In this document: positions 1-11,125 of the stretch, one piece after another
Layout of the letters: each line of letters begins with the position of its first letter
Position numbering within the stretch: position 1 is the first letter of the stretch
Assembly: GCA_003194525.1 (NCBI GenBank)
Contig: NBIV01000627.1
Span: 1 to 25,730, forward strand
Reading direction: 5' to 3'
DNA length: 25,730 bases
From: Gracilariopsis chorda
Taxonomy: Eukaryota; Rhodophyta; Florideophyceae; Gracilariales; Gracilariaceae
Notes under the pieces: model-generated
The model's database searches: none
What the model saw: the letters and a program-made list of their open reading frames with translations, nothing else
What the model was told of the DNA's origin: nothing
Position numbers and translations under genes: made by a program

Positions 1-1667
1 AACAACGACAACAACATCAACAACAACAGCCAACCTCCGAGGTCTCTCGGGCGATACACCACCGGTTTCCGGTCAGCTCCCTGCCTCAGGGCGATCAACC
101 TCCGGTACAACCGGGAAATATGGCTGCTGAAGCCAACCATCCCTTCGCATTACCACCTTCGGTGTGTCCTCCGGAACCGCTCCGGTGTCCAACTGGCCAA
201 CCTACAACACCTGGTGGGGCTCAACCCGATGAATCGGAATCACGCGTCGCGCCTGCGCCTTGCCCCGTGGTTTCACCCCGGTCGCCGTCCTCAATGAGGG
301 ATTGGTCACCGCTTATGCGGATGGTTCAGACACCCTTCCGGGGATCTGCCCAGAGCAGTTACCACATCGTGGGATTGGCGTCACCGGATTGCGATTCCGC
401 GTCACCACCTCCGAAGAATTCGGGCGAGACCGTCGCTGCGGCGCAGACCGCTGACGCGCATGGCGTACCAACGGCAGAGCCGGGCTCCGTTCGATGTACC
501 GGTCCCACCGGAGTTTGGCTTCGACATTAGCTACTTCCGCACTCGCGGGAGATTGGGTACGGCGAGAACCTGTTCCGCCTCGAGACCCTCGCTTGGAGGA
601 ATTTCCCCCAGCGCGGCAAGAGGCCCTTTGCTGGGAGCGACCGATTATTCGGGCGGAGTTCAGGTACCTTCCCCGGCAATACCGGTCCAACTTTCTCCAA
701 AACTTCATCCGCTACGAGCGGCGTTGGCGATCCCGATTCGGGTACTTTATCCCGTATCAGAACGTGGAGATAGAGCGGATTGCGCCGCCTCACCGACTAG
801 GTCGGTATGTAGCACTCCCCGAGTGGTGGCGCTTCCATGAAGCCTGCCGGGGGTGCTACGTAGAACTTCCGCCGGTACTTACGTACCTCGGTTCGCTGCT
901 CATGCAGGATCCCCGGTCGGGGTTGTGGTCCGTAGTGGTTACGGAGTGGGCGGCCCGCAATGCGGCTTATATCCTCAACGAGGCGTACGACCAGTATCGT
1001 CTCTGGTTCCTTCAACCGCGCGTGCGGGCAGCGATCCGAAACCTGGATCTTCGCATCCCCCTTGGGGGCCAGGCCAACAATGAAGAGGTCCTCCAATTAC
1101 TTGGGTACATCGACAGCGTTAGCTGGAGTGAGGTCCCGCTGGAGCAAAGCGGTCGTCTGGATGGCGGCAGCGGTAACACCGGTGGCCCGGGACTGGGTAG
1201 AAACACCGCCCTTGCGGGTGATTTTATCTACTTCGACCCCTGGGAGTTCCGGGAAATTTCCTCCGAGGAGGCGCGCGAACTTCGCGATGCGCCCCGGCAT
1301 GTGCCGGAAGACCACCCGGTGGGGTACGTCGATTCTGACGATTACTACCGCGCATACGGCGGGGATGACCCAATGGTCGATAACGATCCGGAAGAGCCCG
1401 GGGAGATGGACGTAGAGGACACCGGCGCTAGCGCGGAAGCTTCCCCAGAGGGGTACCTCCGGCCGAGCCGGCTGCTGACCCTTCGGCGGCGAGTGCCGGA
1501 CCTTCTATCCCAGCGGGGTAACGGCGAATGAAAACGAGATCATCGCGCGTTTTCTCCGGGGTGCCGGTCTTAGCGCTGCCGAGGTATCGGGGGATGTCAC
1601 CACCATGGCGGACGCGTTGGCCTACCGCCTTGCTGGGGGTTACGCCCCGGGCAACGGCGAAGAGTGA
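1..1667 (+). pseudogene. Antisense ORF of copy A (5'-truncated by window edge, frameshifted)
   Basis: This is the counterpart of the intact antisense ORF at 20887-19100 of copy B and runs opposite to copy A's gag and pol. The window starts about 37 codons into it, in the Asn-rich N-terminal region. The N-terminal third is spread over three frames by several one-base differences between about 60 and 600. The central aromatic and Arg-rich region is open in one frame at 494-1531. The frame then shifts near 1450 and the native stop is the TGA at 1665-1667. The encoded family is not one I recognise. That the same protein can be read in both copies shows the ORF belongs to the element and is not chance. 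Confidence 0.75.
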
Positions 1668-1860
1668 GCTCCTTTTGTCCAGTTTTCCTGGTATTCTTTC
1701 CCTGGCTATGCCAGTTAGTGTAGTGTAGTATCGTGAGGAGCTAGCTGCTCCCCTGAATAAACTTTCCCGTTTAGAACGGTGATTTCCAATTAGCATTCCC
1801 CGTCTTAGACGGACTTTCCCTTGCTATCCTTTCTCATTGCCCTCCGCTCGCGCGGCAACG
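1668..1860. other. Spacer between convergent ends of pol A and antisense ORF A
   Basis: About 190 bp separates the stop of the antisense ORF (plus strand) from the stop of pol (minus strand), so the two reading frames converge. I see no ORF and no clear polyadenylation signal. It contains short inverted repeats of the kind found throughout the element. The matching spacer in copy B is 18907-19099. Confidence 0.6.
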
Positions 1861-4800
1861 TTACCCAACTTGGGCATTAACCAGCGTGGCTGGGGCTGCA
1901 GTTCCCGTTTGACGGTGGTATCGCACGATCTGCGACCGTGGGAGGTGTTCAATTGGCTCCCACGTATCCCACTGGGGTCGTACCCGTACCAGCGGACGCG
2001 GTATTGTAGAATACCATCCTGGTCCCAGGTGTGTCCGACAAGTCGGTCTACTACGAACTCTCGTTCGTAGACCTGCCGGCCGTGCCGGGTGGTGGTTTTA
2101 CTCCCTTGCGAGGGTTGTCCGCGGTGCGGTATAATGTCCCTTAGCAGGGTGTTCGGCGATAACTCCGACGTTGCCGTGCGCTGTCCTAGTGGCCGCTGCT
2201 CATGCGGGAAAATATCCCTCAAGAGGGTATGTGGTGTCACGGTTTTCCCCGGCAAGTCATTCCCCATTGGGGTGTCGTTGTTCCCGTCTTCACGGTAGGC
2301 CAGGCGAACCGCCAACCGGCGGGGGACTTGAACTCCGCATTCGCGGTTGAACTCACGAACCGCGAGTTTGCGGGAAGATGACCGCTCCTGCGGAATCGGC
2401 GTTTCCACGATCCCCTGGGGGTCCCGTGCGGCACGGTGGTTGGATGGCAAACCGCCTCCCTGCCAGGCGCACGGGAGCTCTGCACCGTACGTTCCGGCGG
2501 CGCCGTGGTGTCCCCGGCTACTGGGGGGTTGCCTAAGGCTAACTCCGGTACACCGGTATTTTGGTCAAAATTCCCCTTTGGGGGTGCCGGGCAGGTGCCG
2601 ATGACACCCTTTTCAGGGGCCTGGCCGCTAAGTGCGGTGCACCGTCTCCATGAGGAGGAGCAGCGTCCGGTACGACCGGTTTCGAGCGTGCGATGGCGCG
2701 CGTTTTTCCCGAGTTCCTCGGTTCTTCGCTGCAGCGTTGCGGTAGTTGGCGCAAATTATTCCCCGGAACGGGGCTTCGATTCCGTCTGCGACGGGGAGCG
2801 TTTCCGAGCGCTGCGCGCCAGGGCCTGAAGCTTCGGATGCGGCTTGGCTACCCTTTTCCCCGATAGGGTGTGGGTATTTCCCAGCGGCGCTGGTGTATCT
2901 GGGCGCCTCTTCTCCGCGGGGCGCGGGTCTGAGCGACCTGATTGAACCGCTTCCGCGGGGACTTCCGCCAATGGCGGCTTTGAGGCATCTCCCTGCTCAG
3001 GGGGTTGAGGGCGATTGTCGCCGTACTCCCGTATCGGGGATCCTTCCCTGACAGGGGTGTGCGGTAGCTGCGTTTCAGCTTCCCGTGTAACACGGTGTAT
3101 TTGCCGCCTTTGCGGGACCTGCGCGTCTGGTTCCTGTTGCACAGCGCTGCCCGAGGACGGGGGATTAGTGTCGCGTGAGATACTCCGTGCTCCGCGGTCA
3201 GTTGTCCGTATGGTACGGCGTGTTTCCCGTTGCGACGGCGATCTCATTCCTCGAAAACGAGTGTTCTCCTCCCCCTCCTGAGACGGAGCGGCGGGATAAG
3301 GGATAACATGCCCCGCCTGGCGGGTGTAGATTCGCGCCATAGGGGCGGGCACAGAGAGGCCCGAATTACCCGGCTGAGCCGGTGAGTCCGACAGGGTCGG
3401 TAGGTCTGAGAGTCCCCGGGAGGGGTGTGGTAGCACGGTAGGCCGTCTCACCACCGATGTATCGGATGCAGAGCCATATTCCAGCGTAGGGTCCAGCGTA
3501 GCTGGTGCAGCCTCAGTCGAGGGTGGCGGAGCTAGCACGATGCGATCGCGAGATAACCGCTCATGCGCGTCACCCATTTCCACAACCACTGTGTCCGTCG
3601 TGACGGAGATAACCTTGAAAGGACCATCCGCCACAGGCGAGAGCTTATGGTGCTTCTCCCTTTCAGGGTTGTAGTACTCCTTGCGGACGAATACGAAGTC
3701 CCCGGAGTTGATCTGTTCCGGTTTGCCTCCTCGCAAGCGAGCATCGAAATTCCGTTTGTAGGCGGCTTGGGCGTGGTCCATCGCCTTCCGCGCTGCGGGT
3801 ACCAGCTTGGTCAGCCATGCTTTCCACTTCTGGCGGTAATCCTTCACAGAAGGGAACGCGTCCAACGTAGGTTGGGATTCCAACGCCATTGGCGGGGTGT
3901 CCGTGAAAGGACCAACTCGAAAGGGGATATTCCGGTAGTCCGGTGTACCTGCGTATTGTACGCAAAGGTCACGGCATCCGTGTAGATATCCCAAGTCTTG
4001 GGGTGGTCAGCCGTGTAAGCACGGAGAGCTGCGAGCATTGTCCGGTTGAAACGCTCGACCTGCCCATTAGACTGGGGATGATACGTGGTCGTGAAGAGAT
4101 TCTTCACGTCCAGTATCCGACAGACGTCCTGGAAAAATCGCGATGCGAACTGTTTCCCGTTGTCGGAAAGTAGCTCCAAAGGAGGTCCGTAGGCAAACAC
4201 CCAATGCCGCACAAAGGCGTGAGCGACCGTGTAGGCGGTAATCCTCTTTAGAGGGACTGTCCGAACTAATTTCGAGAACCTGTCCGTAATAACGAGTAGG
4301 AACTTGTTGCCTCTCCTGGTAGAGAGCAATGGTCCGAGAATGTCAATTGCGACAAACTCGAGCGGCGCCCTGGCGGGGAATAGCTTCATCCGTTTGGAGT
4401 GCTTTCCGGAGTTTGACCCGGTTCTTCGCGCATTGCGTGCAAAACCGCACCGTAGCGTAGCAATCAACCGCCATGGCGGGCCAGTAGAAATCCCTGCGAA
4501 GGGTTAGATAAAGCTTCCTCCCACCGGAGTGTCCCCCGAGTTTCGGGTAATGCGAAAGGTGCAATATCCGCTTCTGTAGCGTGTGCGGTACCACAACTTG
4601 TGGGGTAGCCTCGACGGTCCTCACGAGGTAACCAATGTCGTTCACCCCGAAGGGGAGGTTCTCTCCGCCGTTGAGGCGTGCACGTATCCTTGTACAGAAG
4701 GGGTCCCCGAATTGTTCTCGGATCATTTCCTCGGTCTCAACCGGTACATAATTTCCCGGTATGGGTTTCTCAGAATCATCTCGCGATGCGAGTAGGTAGT

Positions 4801-7447
4801 CGAAGTCAGCATCTTCGTCCCAGTTTTCTGGCTCAGCCTCGACGACACATTCCGGATCATCCGGGTCCATTGCCATGAAACATGGGACTTCATCATCCTC
4901 CGTTGGGAGTGCCTCCCCACTTGTGGGTAAACGCGACAGAGCGTCGGCTTGGGTGTTCTGCGCGCCCTTTTTATAAATGACTTGGAAGTCATATTCCGCG
5001 AGGCGGAGTCTCCAACGCATGAGGCGTCCCGACGGGTCGGAGATATTCATTAACCACCTCAGTGAGGAATGATCCGTGTACACGGTGAAATGGACTCCCA
5101 TAAGGTAGGGGCGCAGAGTGGTCATCGCCCATACGACGGCGAGGCACTCTTTCTCCGATACGGAGTAGTTCCGCTCATGGACATTGAGCGAGCGCGACCA
5201 ATAACCAATTGGGTGTCGTTCCCCCTCGGGGGTGGTTTGAAAAAGAGCACACCCGACTTGGTAGTCGCTCGAGTCCGTATCTACGGAGTATGGCAACCCA
5301 AGTTTTGGGAGATGTAGGATTGGTGCTGATGTGACAGCCTCCTTCAAGGAGTTAAAGGCTTCCGATTGCTCGGGCGTAAATGTTCCCAGTTTTGGGGGGT
5401 TCCCCTTTCGCAACAACGCGTTCAGGGGCGCTGCAGTATCCGAAAAGTTCGGGATAAACCGTCGATAGACGTTGACCAGCCCCAGAAAGGAGCGCAGTTC
5501 CGTTTGAGTACGGGGTTCTTTCGCCTCAACGAGGGATTTGACTCGAGCTTTCTCGATCGCTAACCGTCCAGGACGGATAATGTGACCCAGATACTTCACA
5601 GTATCTGTGAAAAACTCGCATTTCCTCAACTTGAGGGTAATTCCCGCATCGCGGAGTACGGTCAGCACGTCTCGGACGTGAGTGAGATGGTCGTCCAACG
5701 AGTTGGAGAAGATGATAATATCATCAAGGTAGACCAGACAACTCCGCCACTTAAAGCGGTTGAGTAGAATATCTACTGCACGCTGAAAGGTGGCGGGGGC
5801 GTTGGTTAACCCAAATGGCATCCGCTTGAAGCGGTACGTTCCTGCATGGCAGGTGAATGCGGTTTTGTCGCGATCCTCCTGTCTGACAGGTACTTGCCAA
5901 TATCCCCAATTGGCATCAAGGGCCGTGAACACGGTGGCGTCTCCAAGGGAGTCAATGCACTCGTCCATACGAGGGATGGGGTACGTGTCCCTAACAGTCA
6001 CGGCATTGAGCCGGCGGTAGTCGACACAGAACCTCCAGGTTCCGTCAGCCTTTAAAGCCAGTACAACTGGGGATGCCCAGGGCGATTGAGCGGGCTCAAT
6101 CACACCTGCGCGGAGCATCTTGTCCACCTGGGACTGCTCCTCTTCCCGAGCTTTCGGACCTGCCCTGTAAGGGGGTTGTGCAACCGGTCGCGCACCGGGG
6201 ATTAAATCGATCCGGTGTTCCGTTGCATCAATCTCGCCAAGCGAGCCATCCCACATTGTGGTGAATTCCCGTAACATAGTACGGAGTTTGTCGCGGTGCG
6301 ACTCTGGCACGTGGCTGAAGTCCAGCGCTTCAAGTGCTTTTTCCGGATCAATCCGGTCATTGCTCGATGGAGCATTGTCCTGTGGAACAGGTGTGGTTCG
6401 CAATTCCGAGTTACTCGGTATGTTCGACGCTGAAGTAGCGGTTTCCTCCCCCTCCTTAGACTTGACGTCTTCGGACGGCGGGGTGAACTCCTCAGAAGAG
6501 GTGGTAACTCCGAGTACATCGGCGGCTGTCATCTTCGTTGGCAGCATTCCCATAGGATGGGGGGTTACACTCCCAATTACTTGGTGTTTGACCAGATACT
6601 GGGGGTGTTTGCCAAGATTGGCAACCAATATCCGGAAAGGAACATCCGGGGAAATGGAGACAATTCCATTAGCCAGCGCCAGCTGGGATTTCTCGTACAA
6701 CGAGGCGAGGGGTTGTATAACCCGAAGACCGTGTTGACGGGAATTTACCTGTACCCAGACTTGGGACTCAGCCGGTATAGAAACCGAGGCAGCGACGCGG
6801 AGCTTGGTGGACTCGCGGGACGCGGGCGGTGGTTCCTGCGCAGCAGGGAGCGGAACTTGTTTCCGAGAGGACCGCTTTAGCGGGCGGCGAACAATCGGAA
6901 CCGACGATCCGTCGTCAAGTTCTACACGCCTGAGGCGGGGCCTGATTGCGTCGACAAATCTGTCGCAGTAATCACATCCCAGTATGACTGGTGCTGCCAG
7001 TGAACGGCAAACGATGAAGTCCAACTTCACCACAGAGGTACCAAGTCTCACGACGAGGTCCACCGTGCCCACCGTTTGTAACGGGTTGTTATTCGCATCC
7101 GAAATGTCGGGGACCGCGTCAGAGCGGATACGAGACCGCACAAGCGGGGGTAACAATGATTCCACAACGAAGTTGGGGCCTGCACCTGTATCCAGGACGG
7201 TGAGAAACCTCACCATAAACTGGGGGTCAAGGCCAAGGTCGGCATAGACCTTATAATTGCGCTTGGCCAAGACCAAGACTCTACCGGGAATCCGGGGATT
7301 TTTACTCCGTATCCACGGGCGACGCAACACACCGAGGTGCGCAGAGTCCGCGTCAGCGGTGTCTTTCCTCGAGAGGACTTTCACCGGGGAGCGAGGCGAG
7401 GACGCCTCGGGCGCCAACAGCCTCGTTTTTGAGGACGCCTCTCCCAA
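1861..7447 (-). pseudogene. pol: Pol polyprotein of copy A (PR-RT-RH-INT-chromodomain), frameshifted
   Basis: This polyprotein would release protease, reverse transcriptase, RNase H and integrase for replication through an RNA intermediate. The longest open segment (7447-4343, 1034 codons) holds the protease motif LDTGAG, the RT motif YLDD, RNase H and the start of integrase with its H2C2 zinc finger (HLSHYP...CTQC). An extra A in a run near 4402 breaks the integrase. The DDE core is open in the next segment (4467-3844), which is broken by a missing C near 3893. A third segment (3994-2756) holds the GPF module and the disordered linker. The chromodomain lies at about 2070-1930 and is itself broken near 1975, where copy B reads on. 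The segment before it is open here (2450-1824) but broken in copy B. No ATG starts the frame; it opens just after the gag stop. Possibly all breaks are homopolymer sequencing errors. Confidence 0.88.
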
Positions 7448-7464
7448 AGGGGAGACTCCCTCAG

Positions 7465-9638
7465 TTAGTTTTCCACCTTCGGCGGTGGGTTGGTTTCCTC
7501 GACAACGAGTGCTTCATCCCGTTGACGGGGGTTTCTATCCGCATAAGCGGGGGTTGCAACGGATGGTTGCGTGATCTCCCGAATCGGGGTGTATGAAGCT
7601 TGCCGCGCACGCGGGGTCTGTGGCAGGGCGTGAGAAAAGTCCGTTTTAGCACGGAGGTAGGAAGCCGTCGGGACGGAACGTTTCTCCTCTGGAGTGAGGG
7701 CCTCATAATTTGCCACCACCTTGGCCATATCCTTCAGTGAACAAATACACTGAGGAGAGGTATGGCCATGGGCGTAGCACAGGTGGCAAATGAGAGCCAG
7801 CACCGCGACACGCGGATTATTATTCCGAGTATCGGAGAAGCGAACCGCAGGGCGGGTGTCAGTCCATCCAGGCCGTTGATAACGGGATTGACCGTTTGAA
7901 AACGGGAGTCGTTGGGGTTGAACCCGACTGTTACCACCGTATAGAACGGGATCTTCTGTTCCCGTATCATGGGTCATCTCCGTCGTTGACGGTAACTCAC
8001 TGGTGGGTATCGACACACCATCCCCCTGCGCTAAATGCACGGTATCAAATCCCTGTCCAGGGTTCCCATCCGCGGTGAGCGGGAGAGAGGAAGCTTCGCT
8101 TTCCAGCAACAACGCCTTGGCGGATTTAGACCGATTGTTCGGAGTTCTTGCACGAAGTGCATCCCCTTCCGCTCGAGCGTGTTGGACCAGCTCGAGGTAG
8201 GTGATCCTTCGCTTGTCCTCCCGATAACGGGTAACTAAACTCCGGATTGCCGGGTCAAGACCATCAATGAACATGGTACTGCGCTCCCCAGTGGGGTATA
8301 CGTTACCACATCTGTGGAAAGCCTTGTTAAGGCGCACCGAGTAATCGGTCTCGGTCTCTCCAGCACGCTGGCGTGTATCTCGCAAAGCGAGGATAGCCTG
8401 CTGAATAGCGGTGTTGGTGGCGTAGGAGCGCAGAAGATACTGCACAGCCTCCGGCCAGCAAGTAACTCCTCCCTCGGAGGCGCGAGAAGATCCTCGGACA
8501 GAGGTGTATTGGTCCTCGGCCACTCCCCGTAAGAAATACGGTAAAGCCAAATAGGCTTGTCCCTCATTCATACCGAGGATATCGGCCTCCGCTACAAAGC
8601 GGGATAGGAAATCTAGTACTAGGACTGGGTCCTCTCCAGTAAAATACTGGTTGCGGAGCGAGAGCTGCATTCGCTTAATGCATTCTCGCACCTTTCCCGT
8701 ACCACGGGGCGTACGTCCAAGTGACGAATCTTCAAGCCGGTAGTACCGGTATGATAAAAGCTTCCGATAATCCGGGTTTGTCGGTTTCAATTCCCGGAGA
8801 CCGGGGTGTCTTCTCCCCTTCTGGCGGGTTCGGACCACAGCTTCAGTGGCCGATGACCGCTTCGAGCGGGAGGAGTAGCCTCGCTTCTCGTCCTCCGAGT
8901 CGGAGTCCGAGGAGCTCGAGCTAACCGAATGGTTTCGGGGTGAGTGCGACGATGTCGAAGAATCGGAGTCCGAATAGTTTCGGTGATGTTTCCGTCGGTG
9001 ACGGCGTTTCTTCTTCCCAGCAACCTGGTCGTTGTGCGATGCCTCGTTTACCGGATCACCCGGGGATGGTTTGTCCATGAGGACGAACTGCTCCAGCGTC
9101 TCCAGGCGGGCACCAATCCGATCAAATCGGGCTTCAACTCCTTCGATGAAGGCGGCGGGTTGTCCCAAACTCTCCAACACGGAGTTGACGTCAGACCGTA
9201 AAATACGGAGTTCCTCGGCGACCTCCTCTACGGGGGTTGCCGAGACCACCTCTTGGAGGGATTTTAGTTCCCCTACAAGGGTGTCATGGGCGGTCCACAG
9301 AGCGCGGACCTGGGATTCCAGGGAAGTTCCCTGGGGGTGTTATCGCCCGTTCCACGGGGGCTTGAAGCCGCGACAGCGGGAGCAGGCCGGGGTGCCTGGG
9401 GCACTGCGGCAACAGCCGGAGTCGATGCTGCATTCCCCTGCGGGGGTGATAACGAGGGCAAAAGGAGGTTCCGGGGTTCCCGGTCGGGGGTATCATTCCG
9501 CGATGAAGCGGCGCCAGCACGGCTGGAACTTGTCCGTATAGGGATACGGGGTACGAACCGAACTTCGGAAGTGTCCGCGTTGTCGCGGGAGCGACTACGC
9601 GTAACCACTGGCTCCGCGTCGGAGGGATTTCTCGACAT
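7465..9638 (-). CDS. gag: Gag of copy A, one N-terminal frameshift
   Basis: Gag forms the cytoplasmic virus-like particle and packages element RNA. From the ATG at 9638 the first about 100 codons are Pro/Ala/Ser-rich. A run of five C near 9336 (six in copy B) shifts the frame there. From 9249 the frame is open for 594 codons to the TAA at 7465-7467. In order it holds a short coiled-coil-like stretch, a very basic KKKRRHRRKHHR patch that could be a nuclear localisation or RNA-binding signal, a Ser-Asp-rich tract (SDSDSSTSSHS), the retrotransposon capsid-like region (FTGEDPVLVLDFLSRFVAEA onward), and a C-terminal CCHC zinc knuckle CHLCYAHGHTSPQC at about 7751-7793. The capsid region resembles Gag of oomycete gypsy elements as I remember them. 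Confidence 0.88.
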
Positions 9639-9719
9639 GAGAAAATACCGTTACGACGGGAAACGATCACGGAACTTCCGGTGAATGAAAACAAACCTCG
9701 TAAGAGGGAAAACAAAAAC

Positions 9720-9739
9720 CGATTCTAGTCGGGAGACCA
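9720..9739 (-). other. Primer binding site, copy A
   Basis: Three bases inside the 5' LTR end (LTR ...CCACA, then AAG), the minus strand begins TGGTCTCCCGAC, the expected form of a site pairing with a tRNA 3' CCA end. Its complement continues into a TTC-loop-like GATTCTAG. It has one C fewer than the copy B site. Confidence 0.6.
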
Positions 9740-9742
9740 CTT

Positions 9743-10216
9743 TGTGGTGCAATGCCCCAAAGGGGAAAAACACCCAAAGACGTCCGGGATCTTCCTCTCA
9801 CGAGGTGAACCCAGTTGGGTAGAGCCCTCCCAGAGGTGTCACGGCGAAGCCGGTTTGTAAGACCAGGGACACCTGTCGCGACTCGCGCAGGGAGGTGAAG
9901 GCGAAGAATCGGTATCCGCGTGAGCGGGGCGTGATCCTCAGTAGAGGTATGTTTCCACGTAAGTGGGGGTGTGTGAGCGGATGCGCACACGAGGGCCGCG
10001 GATAGCGGGAGGTGCTACCCTAAAAAGGGGAAAGAGGAAGGACGAGTGGGTCGCGAGAGCGACGAGTAGATACGGCAATGCCGGTGGACAGGACTCCCTA
10101 TACAGGGCGAAACACCACTATGATTGGAACAATTAGTACTCCCAATGATGGGTCTCCTTTAGATGTGCAAGGGGGTGAACTTCCGTACACTACGGTGCTT
10201 CCCTCCAAGGAGGAGT
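9743..10216 (-). repeat. 5' LTR of copy A, inner 474 bp
   Basis: This is the inner part of copy A's 5' LTR on the minus strand, ending TGTGGTGC... (ACCACA inverted) at 9743. It is homologous to 10548-11020 and 21273-21746. It stops at GGAGT (10212-10216), where copy B is inserted. The outer part of the same LTR resumes at 21747/21752 and ends at 22080. Short hairpins occur about every 20 bases. Confidence 0.85.
10212..10216. repeat. Target site duplication of copy B, left (GGAGT)
   Basis: GGAGT here is repeated directly at 21747-21751 on the other side of copy B. In an uninterrupted LTR of this family the pentamer occurs once at this position, so the second copy is a 5-bp duplication made on integration. 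Confidence 0.8.
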
Positions 10217-11020
10217 TGAGAACACGCGGAGGCGGTAAAGCTCAGAGCCAATTCCCCAGGTTGGGGTCCCTTGTTGGGGAAGGTTTACTGGTGCGACGGC
10301 AGTGCGCCGTCGCACTAAGTACTAGCTTCCCAGAAATGGGTGTGAAAATAATAAATAAAATTAACTAAAATACTCCACATTCCGTGGCAACATCCACTAC
10401 TGTGGCCAAACGCCAATTGACCCAAAACCGTGTCCCACGTGTCCATACCACCATTGTGGGGCGTAGTTCATATACACACTACACAACCGATAATATCGGG
10501 AAAACAATCAAGTACCAAGAATCCCTCCCTGAGGGCGTTGCACTTCAACTCCTCCTTGGAGGGAAGCACCGTAGTGTACGGAAGTTCACCCCCTTGCACA
10601 TCTAAAGGAGACCCATCATTGGGAGTACTAATTGTTCCAATCATAGTGGTGTTTCGCCCTGTATAGGGAGTCCTGTCCACCGGCATTGCCGTATCTACTC
10701 GTCGCTCTCGCGACCCACTCGTCCTTCCTCTTTCCCCTTTTTAGGGTAGCACCTCCCGCTATCCGCGGCCCTCGTGTGCGCATCCGCTCACACACCCCCA
10801 CTTACGTGGAAACATACCTCTACTGAGGATCACACCCCGCTCACGCGGATACCGATTCTTCGCCTTCACCTCCCTGCGCGAGTCGCGACAGGTGTCCCTG
10901 GTCTTACAAACCGGCTTCGCCGTGACACCTCTGGGAGGCTCTACCCAACTGGGTTCACCTCGTGAGAGGAAGATCCCGGACGTCTTTCGGTGTTTTTCCC
11001 CTTTGGGGCATTGCACCACA
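10217..11020 (+). repeat. 5' LTR of copy B (outer 331 bp inverted)
   Basis: Its length equals that of the 3' LTR. The inner part (10548-11020) is in the expected orientation and ends ACCACA. The outer part (10217-10547) begins TGAGAACACG and ends TTGCACTTCA, the reverse complement of what a plus-strand 5' LTR should show, so it lies inverted between the two inverted arms. It shares three indels with the 3' LTR of B (CCTCCCTGAGGG, AATAATAAAT, AAACAATC) that the LTR remnant of A at 21752-22080 lacks, which assigns it to B. If the flip is real, U3 promoter signals are turned toward copy A. Confidence 0.82.
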
Positions 11021-11023
11021 AAG

Positions 11024-11044
11024 TGGTCTCCCGACCTAGAATCG
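11024..11044 (+). other. Primer binding site, copy B
   Basis: Minus-strand DNA synthesis should be primed here. The site starts TGGTCTCCCGACC three bases after the LTR. Its complement reads as a tRNA 3' end: ...CGATTCTAGG, then TCGGGAG, then ACCA, which fits the end of a T-loop and T-stem, an acceptor strand, a discriminator base and CCA. I cannot name the tRNA. The match extends about 20 bases, which favours a tRNA primer over self-priming. Confidence 0.65.
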
Positions 11045-11125
11045 GTTTTTGTTTTCCCTCTTACGAGGTTTGTTTTCATTCACCGGAAGTTCCGTGATCG
11101 TTTCCCGTCGTAACGGTATTTTCTC

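Larger units (their letters stand above)
1..10216 (-). mobile_element. Ty3/gypsy chromovirus copy A, left part, minus strand
   Basis: Read on the minus strand this stretch carries, in order, the inner part of the 5' LTR (10216-9743), primer binding site, gag, pol with chromodomain, and an ORF on the opposite strand. The window edge cuts the element before its 3' LTR. Its sequence is an almost perfect inverted copy of 10548-20776, so position x here pairs with about 20765 minus x there, drifting slightly through small indels. The outer 329 bp of its 5' LTR lies far away at 21752-22080, because copy B sits inside that LTR. Most reading frames are broken by one-base homopolymer differences from copy B. 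The gene order PR-RT-RH-INT places it in Ty3/gypsy (Metaviridae), and the terminal chromodomain in the chromovirus lineage. Confidence 0.93.

Noticed and set aside
10217..10547. A 331-bp LTR (TGAGAAC...CACTTCA) as the whole LTR of the family
   Set aside because: It has TG...CA ends, but the polypurine tract at 20932, the primer site at 11024 and the full repeat 20943-21746 show the LTR is 804 bp. This piece is only its outer part.
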